A stretch of 64,000 nt of DNA from Bradyrhizobium yuanmingense (GCF_900094575.1 NZ_FMAE01000001.1:1-64000), one strand, 5' to 3'. Positions 35,502-44,468 are shown, counted from the stretch's first letter. The notes: generated by a model not told the origin, from the sequence alone. Numbers and translations: made by a program.

Positions 35502-36224
35502 CTAAGCAGCGCAGATCAATTTCAGATCAGCTTCGAACCTGATGCTGCGCTTGCCCGCAAGCGCCGTGCCCTCGAGGAAACCGCCCTTGGCATCGCACGT
35601 CCCGGAAAAACCAATTCCAATCTCGTGTCCGCCGAATACCGGGTCTTCCCCTCGCGCCGGCGTATGCTCTTGATTGACCATCTGCCCTCTCCATCGACCG
35701 CTGGAGGAGGAATATGACCCCAGATAGTAGAAGAAGGCATCGCCACCCAGGATACGGCCGTTGTTCAATAGCATCACTCCAGTCAGGCCGCCGGGGACGC
35801 CGTCCAAGATTTTGAGATGGATGGAGTACAATCCGTTGGAAATGCCACCTTCACCAATCATCCCGGGCGCCGGAAGGTCGCTTTCATCCAGCGGGGTCAT
35901 GATGGATCGAAAGACGGCACCGGGCACCTGCGGGGAGCTGCCCTCGAAGTGAAAGGCCTTACCAACCGCCCTTCCGACGACGGAAATTGACGAGACGTCG
36001 GAACCGAGCAAAGACTGATGATCGGCGCCAAAATTGTGTCGTCGGCTGGTCACATCGACACGGATTGAGTCCCCCTCGACCTGGTAATTCCCTATATGAG
36101 CAAACCCTGAATTGCCGCCCAGCAACTTGCCCCGGCGCACGTACGTGACGCTCCGGCCAACCATTTGATTGATCGAGAATTCACTCTTGAAGAGGCCGTC
36201 GAAAGTGCTTGATAACTCGTTCAT
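35502..36224 (-). CDS. Protein with two GrlR-like beta-barrel domains
   Basis: A 240-residue protein starting MNELSSTFDGLFKSEFSINQ. The second half, NGLYSIHLKILDGVPGG then VMLLNNGRILGGDAFFYYLG and GQMVNQEHT, matches the GrlR-type fold known from negative regulators of type III secretion. The first half has the same order in weaker form: VTYVRRGKLLGGNSGFAHIG, NYQVEGDSIRVDVTSRRHN, then SISVVGRAVGKAFHFEG mirroring IGIGFSGTCDAKGGFLEG. So the chain looks like an internal duplication. No GrlA or secretion gene is in the window, and its role is unknown. Confidence 0.6.
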   Translation of the reverse strand: MNELSSTFDGLFKSEFSINQMVGRSVTYVRRGKLLGGNSGFAHIGNYQVEGDSIRVDVTSRRHNFGADHQSLLGSDVSSISVVGRAVGKAFHFEGSSPQVPGAVFRSIMTPLDESDLPAPGMIGEGGISNGLYSIHLKILDGVPGGLTGVMLLNNGRILGGDAFFYYLGSYSSSSGRWRGQMVNQEHTPARGEDPVFGGHEIGIGFSGTCDAKGGFLEGTALAGKRSIRFEADLKLICAA

Positions 36225-36448
36225 CCGGCACCACCGATTGACTCGGACTCCTCTTTTGCTCAGCGGCTAGTCTCGGAAGACCGAGAGTACCGTTCGATTA
36301 TTTCGACATCGGAGTCGATGACGCCCTCGCGATAGCCGAACAAGTTGACGTCCGAGTTCGGGGCAGAGCAGACTTGCTCTGCGCTGCCCGTGGTTCGCTA
36401 CTGGCCGCGCCTGCGTTACCACCACTAAGCACCACAAAATCCATTCAG
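36225..36448. other. Short intergenic stretch, degraded sequence
   Basis: 224 bases between the GrlR-like gene and the porin gene. The minus strand at about 36260-36365 can be read as NLFGYREGVIDSDVEIIERY and ends at a stop. Similar short peptides are sometimes annotated in Bradyrhizobium, but no start is visible. I treat it as a remnant. Confidence 0.3.
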
Positions 36449-37279
36449 TCAAAACCGATGGTTGATGCCGCCCTTGGCCGTATGAAGCTGAACCTCGGTG
36501 TCCGTGAAGGACGCGCCGGGGAATGCAAGCGCATTGCCGTTCGACTTTCCGAGATTGATGTAGATGTACTCGGCCTTGAATGTCCAGCGCGGGTCGAAAG
36601 CCCATTCCAGGCCGCCACCCGCGGAGAAACCCACCTGGACCTCCGACGAGGATGCGCTTCGCGTCAGGGCCGGGAAGAAGCCATTGAAGTTGGCAATGTT
36701 CGGCGTGGCGAGATTGGAGGTGAAGATGCTGTTCTTGACGTGGCCCCAGGCGAAGCCACCGGTACCGTAGATCAGCACATTGTTCGCCGCATAGCCGAGA
36801 CGTCCGCGAACCGTGCCGAAGACATCGATTTCCTGCTTGAGATTGAACACGCCGGTGAAGGCGCCATTGTCGCCGCCGATCGTTCCGGTGACGCTGAAGG
36901 GGCGGCTCGCCGTCTCCTTAATGGCTGCGCCGCTGACATCCGCTTCCAGACCGTACACGAACGTGCCGGACTGCCAGTTATAGCCGATTTGGCCGCCGCC
37001 GAATCCGCCCTTGGGGCCCACATCCAGGGTGAACGGCCCAGTCCCGCCCGTGACGACATAGCCGGGCACCGTCCCGGTTGCGAGCGCGCCGGGATCGAAG
37101 GTCGCGGTCGGATCGCTCCAGCCATAACCGCCATGCACGCCGGCGTAAAAACCGGTCCAGCTGAATGCGACCGGCGCGGGCGGCGCCTTGGTGTAAGCCC
37201 TGCCGAGATCGGCCGCGGAGGCGGCGTGGGAGAGACAGAGAGCCGAGATCAGGAGAGTACCGGAGACAATGGATTTCAT
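36449..37279 (-). CDS. Outer-membrane beta-barrel protein (Omp25/Omp31/RopB family)
   Basis: A 276-residue porin-like protein. MKSIVSGTLLISALCLSHAASA is a Sec signal peptide, followed by ADLGRAYTKAPPAPVAFSWTGFY, the mature N-terminus typical of rhizobial Omp25 proteins. Alternating beta strands follow, with IGYNWQSGTFVYGLEADVSG, TVRGRLGYAANNVLIYGTGGFAWG and a C-terminal GGINHRF ending in the Phe used by the BAM machinery. ATG 37279 is selected for the signal peptide. It is a small eight-stranded barrel of structural or host-interaction type. The next gene upstream encodes four related barrels in one chain. Confidence 0.93.
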   Translation of the reverse strand: MKSIVSGTLLISALCLSHAASAADLGRAYTKAPPAPVAFSWTGFYAGVHGGYGWSDPTATFDPGALATGTVPGYVVTGGTGPFTLDVGPKGGFGGGQIGYNWQSGTFVYGLEADVSGAAIKETASRPFSVTGTIGGDNGAFTGVFNLKQEIDVFGTVRGRLGYAANNVLIYGTGGFAWGHVKNSIFTSNLATPNIANFNGFFPALTRSASSSEVQVGFSAGGGLEWAFDPRWTFKAEYIYINLGKSNGNALAFPGASFTDTEVQLHTAKGGINHRF

Positions 37280-37403
37280 GACTTCCCTCAAATTGCGCCG
37301 AGAGGCGGCGCACCCATGGAACGATTCAGTAGCGGCTTTTCGCCTGCCTATTTCACAGAGGTGATCGCAACCACCATCTGCATGCGCGTTTGCCACCGTG
37401 CAC

Positions 37404-40400
37404 CTAGTCGCAATAGCAGAAGCCATAGACGGCACCGATCTTCGCAATGTGAATATCCGCACTGGTCTTTCGCGACGTGGTGTCTGCGTTCGACCTGAAA
37501 ATGGTCGTGGTGCCCAGGGTCTGCGTGCTCGAGCTGGTCCGTGTCTCGTTGCGGTCGATGTCGAAGTGCATGTAGCGATATTCGCCGCGCAATGACCATC
37601 GCTGCGTCAGCTTGAACTCGCCGCCCGCGCCGGCCGTATAACCCGCCACCCACTTGCCGTTGGGCCCTTCGAAATTGCCGGGATCGGGAAAAGTGAAATG
37701 GCCCAGCGCCAGGCCGCCGAGACCGTAAAGCATCAAGTTCGGGGTCACGAGATAGCCGGCCCGGCCGATCACGCCGACGTTCGAGCGCAATTGCTCGCTG
37801 GCCTGCATCGCCACCTGATTGACACCTGTCGTCACGACACCGTTGGAAACTTGCCGGGTATTCCTCGTTTGCTCGCCGACCGTCTTGAACGCGACATCGG
37901 AGAACAGCGTGCCTTCGATCTGACCGCCGGCCACGACATTGCCGGCTCGCCAATTGTAGCCTGCGAACAGGTCGACCATCGAGCCCATCGTGTCGCCGAC
38001 GGCATTGCCGCGGGTCGTCGTGCTGACGACGCCATTCGTCGTTAGCACGGCGCCATTGAAATTCTGCTGCGCGGAGTCGGCCGTCGAGGCGAGGTTCTGT
38101 CGGGCGCGGCCTGCGCCGGCAGCGAAATAGGCGCCGAGATAGGGGCCCGCCCAGTGGTCGCTGGGCGCGCCAGGCATCGCGGCCATGGCCGAACGCGGTC
38201 CGCCTTCACCGAACCGGTAGACCATGCCGATCTTCCCGGTGTGGAAATCGGCATTGATCTGACGATGGGTGCTGTCGGTGGACACAGAGGTCCTGGAGGA
38301 TCCGGTCGATTGCGAGTTCGATGCGAATTTGCTGGATTCGTCGCGGTCGAAGCCGTAATGCGCATAGCGATACTCGCCACGCAGCGACCAATTGCCTGTC
38401 AGCTTCACTTCGCCGCCGGCGCCCAATGTGTAGCCGGCCACCCACTTGCCGCTGGAATCGCCGCGGCTGAAGTCCCCGTCTGCGTTAGTGAAATGCCCCA
38501 GCGCCAGACCCCCGAGGCCGTAGAGCAGCACGTTCGGTGTCACCAGATAACCGGCCCGGCCGATCACGCCGACATTCGAACGCAGCTGCTGCGGAGCCTG
38601 GCTCGCGGCGGTTTGCGAGCCCGAGAACCGCGAGGTGACAGCTCCGTTCGAGGTGTCGACTGAGGTGAATGTCTGAGGACCGATGGTGTTGAACGTAACG
38701 TCGGAGAACACCGAGCCTTCGATCTGCCCGCCGGCCACGACATTGCCGGCGCGCCAATTGTAGCCCGCGAAAAGATCGACCATCGAGCCCGTCACGTCCC
38801 CGACGGGACGGCCGCGCGCCGATTCAGTGCTGGTGGAGGTCGTGGTCCCGACGCTGGTGGTCGTGCTGGTCCTGCTGTTGTTCGTTGCGATGGTTTCCGC
38901 CGCACGTCCGGCACCGGCACCAAAATAGGCACCGATATAGGGTCCCGCCCAGCCGTCGCTCCAGGCCGGGCCCGGCGGTGCCGCCATCGCCGACCGCGCG
39001 CCTGACGCGCCGAATTGGTAAACCAGTCCAACCTTGCCGACGTGGAAATCGGCATCGATATGCCGCCGGTGGACGGTGCTGTTGGTGGACGTGTTGGTGC
39101 CGCCGCCCGATACGGACGTCGACGAGTTGCCTGACGGCTCGTTACGGTCATATCCGAAATGCATGTAGCGGTATTCGCCGCGCAGCGACCAGCTGTCCGT
39201 CAGCTTGACCTCGCCGCCCGCGCCCGCGACATAACCGGCCACCCATTTGCCGTTCTTGTCGCTGACCTGCGCTTCCGGGTCGGGATAATTGTCGGGATAG
39301 GTCAGGTGCCCCAGCGCCAGTCCTCCGAGGCCGTACAGCAGCACATTCGGTGTCACCAGATAACCGGCCCGGCCGATCACGCCGACGTTCGAGCGCAATT
39401 GCTGCCGGTCCTCGATGCTGTTCGTCCCCGATTCTGTCGAGGTGACGACGCCGTTGTCGCTCGACACCGAGCTGTATGCCTCGTTGCCGACCATCCTTGT
39501 GGTGACGTCGCTGAACAGGGTGCCTTCGATCTGCCCGCCGACCACGACATTGCCGGTTCGCCAATTGTAGCCCGCGAACAGATCGACCATCGAACCGGTC
39601 ATATTGCCGGCGAGATTGCCGAATCCTGATTGCGTGAATGCCGACGACCCGCCGGGGACGCTGACACCGCCTTCGTCGTCGATTCTCGTGGAGGTCTGCC
39701 TTGCCCGCCCGGCGCCGGCGCCGACGTAAGCACCGATATAGGGGCCGGCCCAGCTGTCACCCCAGGCGCTTGCGAATGAAGACCCGCGTGCTGCCGAAGG
39801 TATCGCCGCCATTGCGGACAGCGGCCCGGAATCACCGAATTGGTAGACCAGACCGATCTTGGCCAGGTGGAAATCAGCATTTATGCGTGACGAAAAGGAT
39901 TGACTGCTAGTCGAGACGGACGTGGTTGCGCCCGTCGCCGAGTTGGCCGTTGAGCTGGCGGCTGCGCTCCGGTTGAAGCCAAAGTTCAGATACCGATACT
40001 CGCCGCGCAGCGACCAATTGCCGGTCAGCTTCAGCTCGCCGCCGGCGCCGACCGTGTAGCCGGCCACCCATTTGTTGTTGTCACCGCCGAAAGGATCGGC
40101 GCCGTCGGCAAAGGTAAAGTGACCGAGCTCGAGGCCGCCGAGGCCATACAGCAGCAGATCCGGACGCGCGAGAAAACCGACCCGGCCGATCAGCCCGACC
40201 CGCGAGCGCAGCTGCTGGTTGCTCTGCACGATCGCCGTGCGGGCACCCGTCGAGGTCACCGCCCCGAGCAGCACGTTGGTGCTGACGCTGTTGAGCGTCT
40301 CGTTGCCGAACGGCTTCAACGCGACATCGGAAAAGACCGTGCCTTCGACCTGCCCGCCCGCCACGATACTCCCGGCCTGCCAATTATACCCCGCGAACAG

Positions 40401-40706
40401 ATCGACCATCGAACCGGTCACATCGCCCGCAAGATTGCTCGCGGTCGTTCCGACCAAAGTCGAGCTCGACGTCACAACACCGGCGTTTGTCGAGACAGAA
40501 CTGTTACCGAAACGGCCCGTCGAGGATTCCGTCACACGTCCGGCACCCGCGCCGAAATAGGCGCCGATATAAGGCCCCGCCCAGCTATCCACCCAAGCGG
40601 GTCGGGGTGGCGCCTTCACAGAGAGGTCGGCGGCCAGAGCTCCTGCAGAAACCATGATCGAGGCGCCAGCCAATGAAGCGCCCGTCAGTGATGTCAGCTT
40701 TTTCAC
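37404..40706 (-). CDS. Outer-membrane protein with four tandem beta-barrel domains
   Basis: An 1100-residue uninterrupted protein. After a signal peptide (KKLTSLTGASLAGASIMVSA, cleavage near ALA/ADL) it holds four copies of an Omp25-like barrel. Each begins with WAGPYIGAYFGAGAGR-type sequence, at Trp42, Trp319, Trp586 and Trp852, and contains DLFAGYNWRAGNVVAGGQIEG, VGVIGRAGYLVTPNVLLYGL and SLRGEYRY. Units are 277, 267, 266 and 249 residues long. Linkers between them share an SAMAA motif. GTG 40706 is taken over a TTG at 40730 since it starts the signal directly. Normal members of the family carry one barrel. Whether the chain folds as four barrels or is cut apart is unknown. Confidence 0.88.
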   Translation of the reverse strand: MKKLTSLTGASLAGASIMVSAGALAADLSVKAPPRPAWVDSWAGPYIGAYFGAGAGRVTESSTGRFGNSSVSTNAGVVTSSSTLVGTTASNLAGDVTGSMVDLFAGYNWQAGSIVAGGQVEGTVFSDVALKPFGNETLNSVSTNVLLGAVTSTGARTAIVQSNQQLRSRVGLIGRVGFLARPDLLLYGLGGLELGHFTFADGADPFGGDNNKWVAGYTVGAGGELKLTGNWSLRGEYRYLNFGFNRSAAASSTANSATGATTSVSTSSQSFSSRINADFHLAKIGLVYQFGDSGPLSAMAAIPSAARGSSFASAWGDSWAGPYIGAYVGAGAGRARQTSTRIDDEGGVSVPGGSSAFTQSGFGNLAGNMTGSMVDLFAGYNWRTGNVVVGGQIEGTLFSDVTTRMVGNEAYSSVSSDNGVVTSTESGTNSIEDRQQLRSNVGVIGRAGYLVTPNVLLYGLGGLALGHLTYPDNYPDPEAQVSDKNGKWVAGYVAGAGGEVKLTDSWSLRGEYRYMHFGYDRNEPSGNSSTSVSGGGTNTSTNSTVHRRHIDADFHVGKVGLVYQFGASGARSAMAAPPGPAWSDGWAGPYIGAYFGAGAGRAAETIATNNSRTSTTTSVGTTTSTSTESARGRPVGDVTGSMVDLFAGYNWRAGNVVAGGQIEGSVFSDVTFNTIGPQTFTSVDTSNGAVTSRFSGSQTAASQAPQQLRSNVGVIGRAGYLVTPNVLLYGLGGLALGHFTNADGDFSRGDSSGKWVAGYTLGAGGEVKLTGNWSLRGEYRYAHYGFDRDESSKFASNSQSTGSSRTSVSTDSTHRQINADFHTGKIGMVYRFGEGGPRSAMAAMPGAPSDHWAGPYLGAYFAAGAGRARQNLASTADSAQQNFNGAVLTTNGVVSTTTRGNAVGDTMGSMVDLFAGYNWRAGNVVAGGQIEGTLFSDVAFKTVGEQTRNTRQVSNGVVTTGVNQVAMQASEQLRSNVGVIGRAGYLVTPNLMLYGLGGLALGHFTFPDPGNFEGPNGKWVAGYTAGAGGEFKLTQRWSLRGEYRYMHFDIDRNETRTSSSTQTLGTTTIFRSNADTTSRKTSADIHIAKIGAVYGFCYCD

Positions 40707-41090
40707 TCCACCCCCCAATTCCAATTCCAAAGCAGGCGCTCCAAAACCACAGGAACGCGCCCCGTCAAAAGGCGTAGCGCACCACGCCCTTGCCGCCGTC
40801 GTTTGATGGCTAAGTTACTGACACGTCATGGCCATCGGCTTCTTGTCCTGGCCTGCACCCGAGTTGAACGATTCCGCATCGTCTGCCCTTTTCGGAATCC
40901 ATGTTGCTCGGTGGATACATTCGCCCGTTCAAAGCATGACGAAGTTTGACAGCGACGCGCTCGACTTAGACTGGTGCGCGCAGCCAATTGGTTCTCGCAG
41001 AGAATGCGGCGCTTTACCGCACACGTACCGCTTGCGCCGCGATAAACTCTGCGGCGGTATCAAGTTACACCTGAACTTTGCCGTGCAACG
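40707..41090. promoter_or_regulatory. Divergent intergenic region, four-barrel protein / AraC regulator
   Basis: 384 bases separate the two divergent starts and should hold both promoters. The stretch 40790-40830 is relatively AT-rich (GTTTGATGGCTAAGTTACTG). I see no clear inverted repeat, ribosomal structure or additional gene in it. A weak rightward frame from 40828 lacks coding bias. Confidence 0.35.
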
Positions 41091-42068
41091 ATGTCCAAGG
41101 TCGTATTCGCTTCGGAGCAGCTTCCCGCGCATCTTGACGAAGGTGCGCGCCAGCGGCTGTGGCTCGACCTGTTCACCGACCATTTGTGCGCGGCGGACAT
41201 TTCGTTCTTTCCCGATGCGCCGTTTTACTCGCGGTCCGAATTCCTGAAACTCGGCGATATCGCGGTCACCCAGCTTGAGGCTAATATTCAGACGGCAGTT
41301 CGTACCCAGCGTCACGTCGAAGCCGATACCCGCGGCGACTACATCATCGGCACCACGTTCAACGGTGTGAGTACGCTGATCAGGCAGGAAGGCCGCGAAG
41401 CCATTCGCGGCGCGGGGGAGGCGATGCTCTATACCAACGCCGCGCCGATCGCGTCGCAACTTGATGGGCCGATCGCCTTTCGCGGCATCACGGTGCCGCG
41501 CGCGCTGCTGGCCGAGCGGCTGCCGAATTTCGAGGACCTTGCCTTGACGCCGTTGGCTGCATCGCCGGCCTTGCGTCACCTGGAGCGCTATCTCGCCATC
41601 GTCATCGACTCCGACATCGATGCCGACCTCGTGCTGAAGGAGAACATCGGCACGCATCTCATCGATCTGGTCGCGCTGGCCCTCGGCGCCCGCGGCGATT
41701 CAGCCGAGCTTGCGACGCGGCGCGGGTTGCGTGCCGCGCGGCTGCAGGACGTGATCGCAGATATCAGGGGGCGTTTCGCTGATCCGTCGTTTTCGCCGAG
41801 CGAACTTGCACGCAAGTTAGGGCTTTCGCCGCGTTACGTCCAGGAACTGCTGCAGGAGACCGGATCGAGCTTTACCGAACGTGTCACCGAGCTGCGGTTG
41901 CAGAAGGCACGGAAGATGCTGCTCGATTCGCGCTACAACCGATCGAAGATCAGCGATATCGCCTATGCCTGCGGCTTCAACGAGGTGTCCTACTTCAACC
42001 GCTGTTTCCGCCGCCGCTTCGGAACTTCGCCGAGGCATTATCGCCGCGATGTCGGCGAGCCGATGTGA
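41091..42068 (+). CDS. AraC-family transcriptional regulator
   Basis: A 325-residue regulator of the AraC_binding_2 type. The N-terminal ligand part spans about residues 1-210 (FYSRSEFLKLGDIAVTQLEA). The C-terminal double HTH begins ADIRGRFADPSFSPSELARK, with LGLSPRYVQELLQETGSSF as first helix-turn-helix and ISDIAYACGFNEVSYFNRCF as the second, closing RRFGTSPRHYRR. It diverges from the four-barrel porin gene, which may be its target; the gene on its own strand downstream (42351) is another candidate. Its effector is unknown. Confidence 0.92.
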   Translation: MSKVVFASEQLPAHLDEGARQRLWLDLFTDHLCAADISFFPDAPFYSRSEFLKLGDIAVTQLEANIQTAVRTQRHVEADTRGDYIIGTTFNGVSTLIRQEGREAIRGAGEAMLYTNAAPIASQLDGPIAFRGITVPRALLAERLPNFEDLALTPLAASPALRHLERYLAIVIDSDIDADLVLKENIGTHLIDLVALALGARGDSAELATRRGLRAARLQDVIADIRGRFADPSFSPSELARKLGLSPRYVQELLQETGSSFTERVTELRLQKARKMLLDSRYNRSKISDIAYACGFNEVSYFNRCFRRRFGTSPRHYRRDVGEPM

Positions 42069-42249
42069 TCGGACGCGCAGTCCCGCGATCCGCTGGCTCG
42101 CGTCCACCACGCACCATGATCGCCTCCGATCGCGTCGTGGCTGCGGCTTGCCAGGCGGAGACACCTTGCCGCCGCTGTTGGTGTTGAGGCAAAGTGTCCG
42201 CAAGAAAGTCAGGGCTATCGCATATGACTAGTGGCGGCCTGCGCGCACT

Positions 42250-42298
42250 CCGCCCTCATCCTGAGAGCCCGCCTAAGCGGGCGTCTCGAAGGATGGCC
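42250..42298. repeat. Dispersed intergenic palindrome, family C copy 2
   Basis: CCTCATCCTGAGAGCCCGCC and GGGCGTCTCGAAGGATGG form the arms, with GCCCGCCTAAGCGGGC as the inner hairpin. It is related to the element at 34885-34927. Confidence 0.8.
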
Positions 42299-42350
42299 GC
42301 AAGGAGAAGCTTTCAAATGCGATAGCCCCGCGCAAGGCAGGGAGGTCAGC

Positions 42351-43037
42351 ATGTCACTGCTCGGCAAGGCCGCCGTCGCGATGTGGTGGAGCGTCCGCCC
42401 GGAGCAGCGCAGCGAGTTCGGCGACTGGCATTCGCATGAGCACTTTCCCGAGCGGATGAGCATTCCCGGTTTTCGGCGCGGGTCACGCTGGACCAGCACG
42501 ACTGACGTCGAAGGTTTCTTCGTGCTCTACGAGCTCGAGCACTACGGCGTTCTCACGTCGAAGGGATATCTCGACCGGCTGAATACACCGACACCGTGGT
42601 CGACAAAGATGATGCCGCATCATCTCGGCATGGTGCGCAGTCAGTGCCGGATCGCCGCGAGCTTTGGCGGCGGCATCGCAGGCGCGCTCGCCACCATCAG
42701 GCTGTCGCCGCTCAACGGACGGGCCGCCGAGCTACAGGCCCACCTTCTCAATACGCTTGGCGCTCTCGCCTCCAAGCCGGGGCTGACGGGCGCCCACCTC
42801 CTCCTGACCGATACGCCCAAGACGAGTTCGCCCACCACTGAACAGCAAATCCGCGGCAATGACGGTGCCGCCGACTGGATCATTCTGGTGTCAGGTTACG
42901 ATATCGATGTGGTTGACGCTGTCATCGCCGGACAGCTCTCGCCGCCATCGCTTCAAAGCGCAGGCGCGCAGGATGGTGCGACGCTCGGTCGTTACAGGTT
43001 GGCGTTCACAATGACACCGAATGACATTGCGGCATAG
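42351..43037 (+). CDS. Conserved protein with dimeric alpha/beta-barrel-like N-terminus
   Basis: A 228-residue protein from ATG 42351 with AGGGAGGTCAGC upstream. The N-terminal AVAMWWSVRPEQRSEFGDWH, HEHFPERMSIPGFRRGSRW resembles small ferredoxin-like (dimeric alpha-beta barrel) proteins whose D/H-W-x-x-x-E-H-x-P-E-R motif is common in uncharacterised monooxygenase-like families. A second half (GAHLLLTDTPKTSS, ADWIILVSGYDIDVV) could be a second copy of the fold. Function unknown. A 117-base piece of its middle is duplicated at 34950-35066. Confidence 0.7.
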   Translation: MSLLGKAAVAMWWSVRPEQRSEFGDWHSHEHFPERMSIPGFRRGSRWTSTTDVEGFFVLYELEHYGVLTSKGYLDRLNTPTPWSTKMMPHHLGMVRSQCRIAASFGGGIAGALATIRLSPLNGRAAELQAHLLNTLGALASKPGLTGAHLLLTDTPKTSSPTTEQQIRGNDGAADWIILVSGYDIDVVDAVIAGQLSPPSLQSAGAQDGATLGRYRLAFTMTPNDIAA

Positions 43038-43147
43038 GCCGAGCCAATCAAAGAGCGCGCCGCTGCTCCGCGAAGAGCTTCTTTGCAACGGCATGAAGTT
43101 TGCGCCCATCGTTTGGTCGTAGACCGAACAATGAGCGCCTCCTGAAC

Positions 43148-43393
43148 TCATTTGGGCGTCGAGCTCTTCTTGGCAGATTGTCCGCCAGGGGTGCTGCTGC
43201 CCGAGCCGTCCGTGGTGCCGGTCGACGAGGTCCCGGTCGTCATGCCGCCTTTGGTTTTGTCATTGTTCTTCGTGGTGTCGCTTGTTCCGCCCACGCCGGA
43301 TTGCGCGCCTCCCTGTTGCTGACTGGGTTGCGCCATTGCGGTGGATCCCATCATCGAGGCGATCACTGCGCCCAGCATGAGCTTCTTGATCAT
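43148..43393 (-). CDS. Small secreted Gly/Ser/Thr-rich protein
   Basis: An 81-residue protein: signal peptide MIKKLMLGAVIASMMGSTAM with cleavage after AMA, then a low-complexity mature part (QPSQQQGGAQSGVGGTSDTT, ending in SAKKSSTPK) rich in Gly, Ser, Thr and Lys. ATG 43393 follows AGGAGACAGTCAG on the minus strand, a good ribosome site. It is probably an envelope or extracellular intrinsically disordered peptide. No family is recognised. Confidence 0.75.
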   Translation of the reverse strand: MIKKLMLGAVIASMMGSTAMAQPSQQQGGAQSGVGGTSDTTKNNDKTKGGMTTGTSSTGTTDGSGSSTPGGQSAKKSSTPK

Positions 43394-43478
43394 CTGACTG
43401 TCTCCTGTTCTGATCGCGAACAACACGTCGCAACGCTCCGTGTTCCTCACCTGCAGTGGTTAAACCTGGAGTCTCCAC

Positions 43479-43511
43479 GTCGTCATGGCGGGGCTTGTCC
43501 CGCATGACGAC
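43479..43511. repeat. Short intergenic palindrome
   Basis: GTCGTCATGGCGGG pairs with CCCGCATGACGAC across a CTTGT-type loop, with one bulged G. It resembles the GTCAT...CCCGG family of dispersed hairpins in Rhizobiales. Confidence 0.65.
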
Positions 43512-43739
43512 CTCTGGTGAATGTGCAAATGCGATACCCCCTTTGCGCAGAAGGGACGTGCATCAGGCCCTAAGAGCAAGGGCGGACGAGTCAGGCGATT
43601 GGCGGGCTCGCGAGGTTGACCGCCCCTGCGACAAATAATCTGCAAGACCCCTGTCGGATCGGCGGCTTGCCCGTCGTCCTCGTGACATGAATGGGCCATA
43701 GAGGCCAGCTCGGGCCCATCAACACTGAGGATAACAACC
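43512..43739. other. Intergenic stretch before the SRPBCC gene
   Basis: About 228 bases (346 counting from the secreted-protein gene). It should contain the promoter of the gene at 43740. I see no gene, strong hairpin or operator-like repeat in it. Confidence 0.3.
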
Positions 43740-44183
43740 ATGCCCAATACCGTCCGCCTGCACCGCGTTCTCGCCACCAGCCCGGAGAAAGTCTATCGCG
43801 CCTTCCTGGAAGCCGACGCGATGGCGAAATGGCTTCCGCCGAACGGCTTTACCTGCACCGTGCATCATTTCGAGCCCAAGGTCGGCGGCACGTTCAAGAT
43901 GTCGTTCCGGAACTTCACGACGGGCAACAGCCATTCGTTCGGCGGCGAATATCTCGAGCTCGTGCCGGGCGAACGTCTCCGCTACACCGACAGATTCGAC
44001 GACCCCAACCTGCCCGGCGAAATCCAGGTGACCGTGATCCTGAAGAAAGTCTCGGTCGGCACCGAGATCGACATCACGCAGGCCGGTATCCCCGACGTCA
44101 TTCCACCGGAGGCGTGCTATCTCGGCTGGCAGGAATCGCTGCGTAATCTGGCCAGGCTCGTCGAGCCGGAGATCAATGAATAG
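43740..44183 (+). CDS. SRPBCC/AHSA1-family protein
   Basis: A 147-residue protein. LHRVLATSPEKVYRAFLEAD, AMAKWLPPNGFTC and the C-terminal CYLGWQESLRNLARLVEPEI are standard for the Aha1-C-terminal (AHSA1) branch of the START/Bet v1 fold. These small proteins bind hydrophobic ligands or act as polyketide-cyclase-like or stress proteins. ATG 43740 begins at the first strand. It is monocistronic, followed by a dispersed palindrome. Confidence 0.9.
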   Translation: MPNTVRLHRVLATSPEKVYRAFLEADAMAKWLPPNGFTCTVHHFEPKVGGTFKMSFRNFTTGNSHSFGGEYLELVPGERLRYTDRFDDPNLPGEIQVTVILKKVSVGTEIDITQAGIPDVIPPEACYLGWQESLRNLARLVEPEINE

Positions 44184-44195
44184 CGGTCAGTATCT

Positions 44196-44327
44196 TAGGG
44201 TGGGCAAAGCGACTTGTCCGCCGTAGCTCGACGAGCGAAGGCGGAAGCGTGCCCACCACCAACGGTCTCTCAACCTCGCAAAGATGGTGGGCACGGCGCG
44301 CGAAGAGCGCGTCTTTGCCCACCCAAC
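44196..44327. repeat. Dispersed intergenic palindrome, family A copy 2, with nested element
   Basis: Arms TAGGGTGGGCAAAGCG and TCTTTGCCCACCC, as in copies 1 and 3, with inner GTGCCCACCA/TGGTGGGCAC. Unlike those copies its left arm is interrupted by ACTTGTCCGCCGTAGCTCGA and GAGCGAAGGCGGAAGCG, which itself has pairing GTCCGCC/GGCGGA, so a second small repeat seems nested in it. A partial arm (GCGCGCCTTTGCCCACGCGG) follows at about 44360-44380. Confidence 0.85.
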
Positions 44328-44468
44328 GGCACTTGCCAGATGGCGCGCACGGCGGAGCGCGCCTTTGCCCACGCGGCGGCACTGGTGTGCGGTCTTGATA
44401 TGCATCAAGCCGTCAAGACGGCGAAGCGGCTAGGAGCAGAAGTCTTCCCTGCGCGCGTCGGAGGCGAA

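Noticed and set aside
42231..42350. Upstream extension of the gene at 42351
   Set aside because: The extension reads through a dispersed palindrome; the internal ATG has a good AGGGAGG site.
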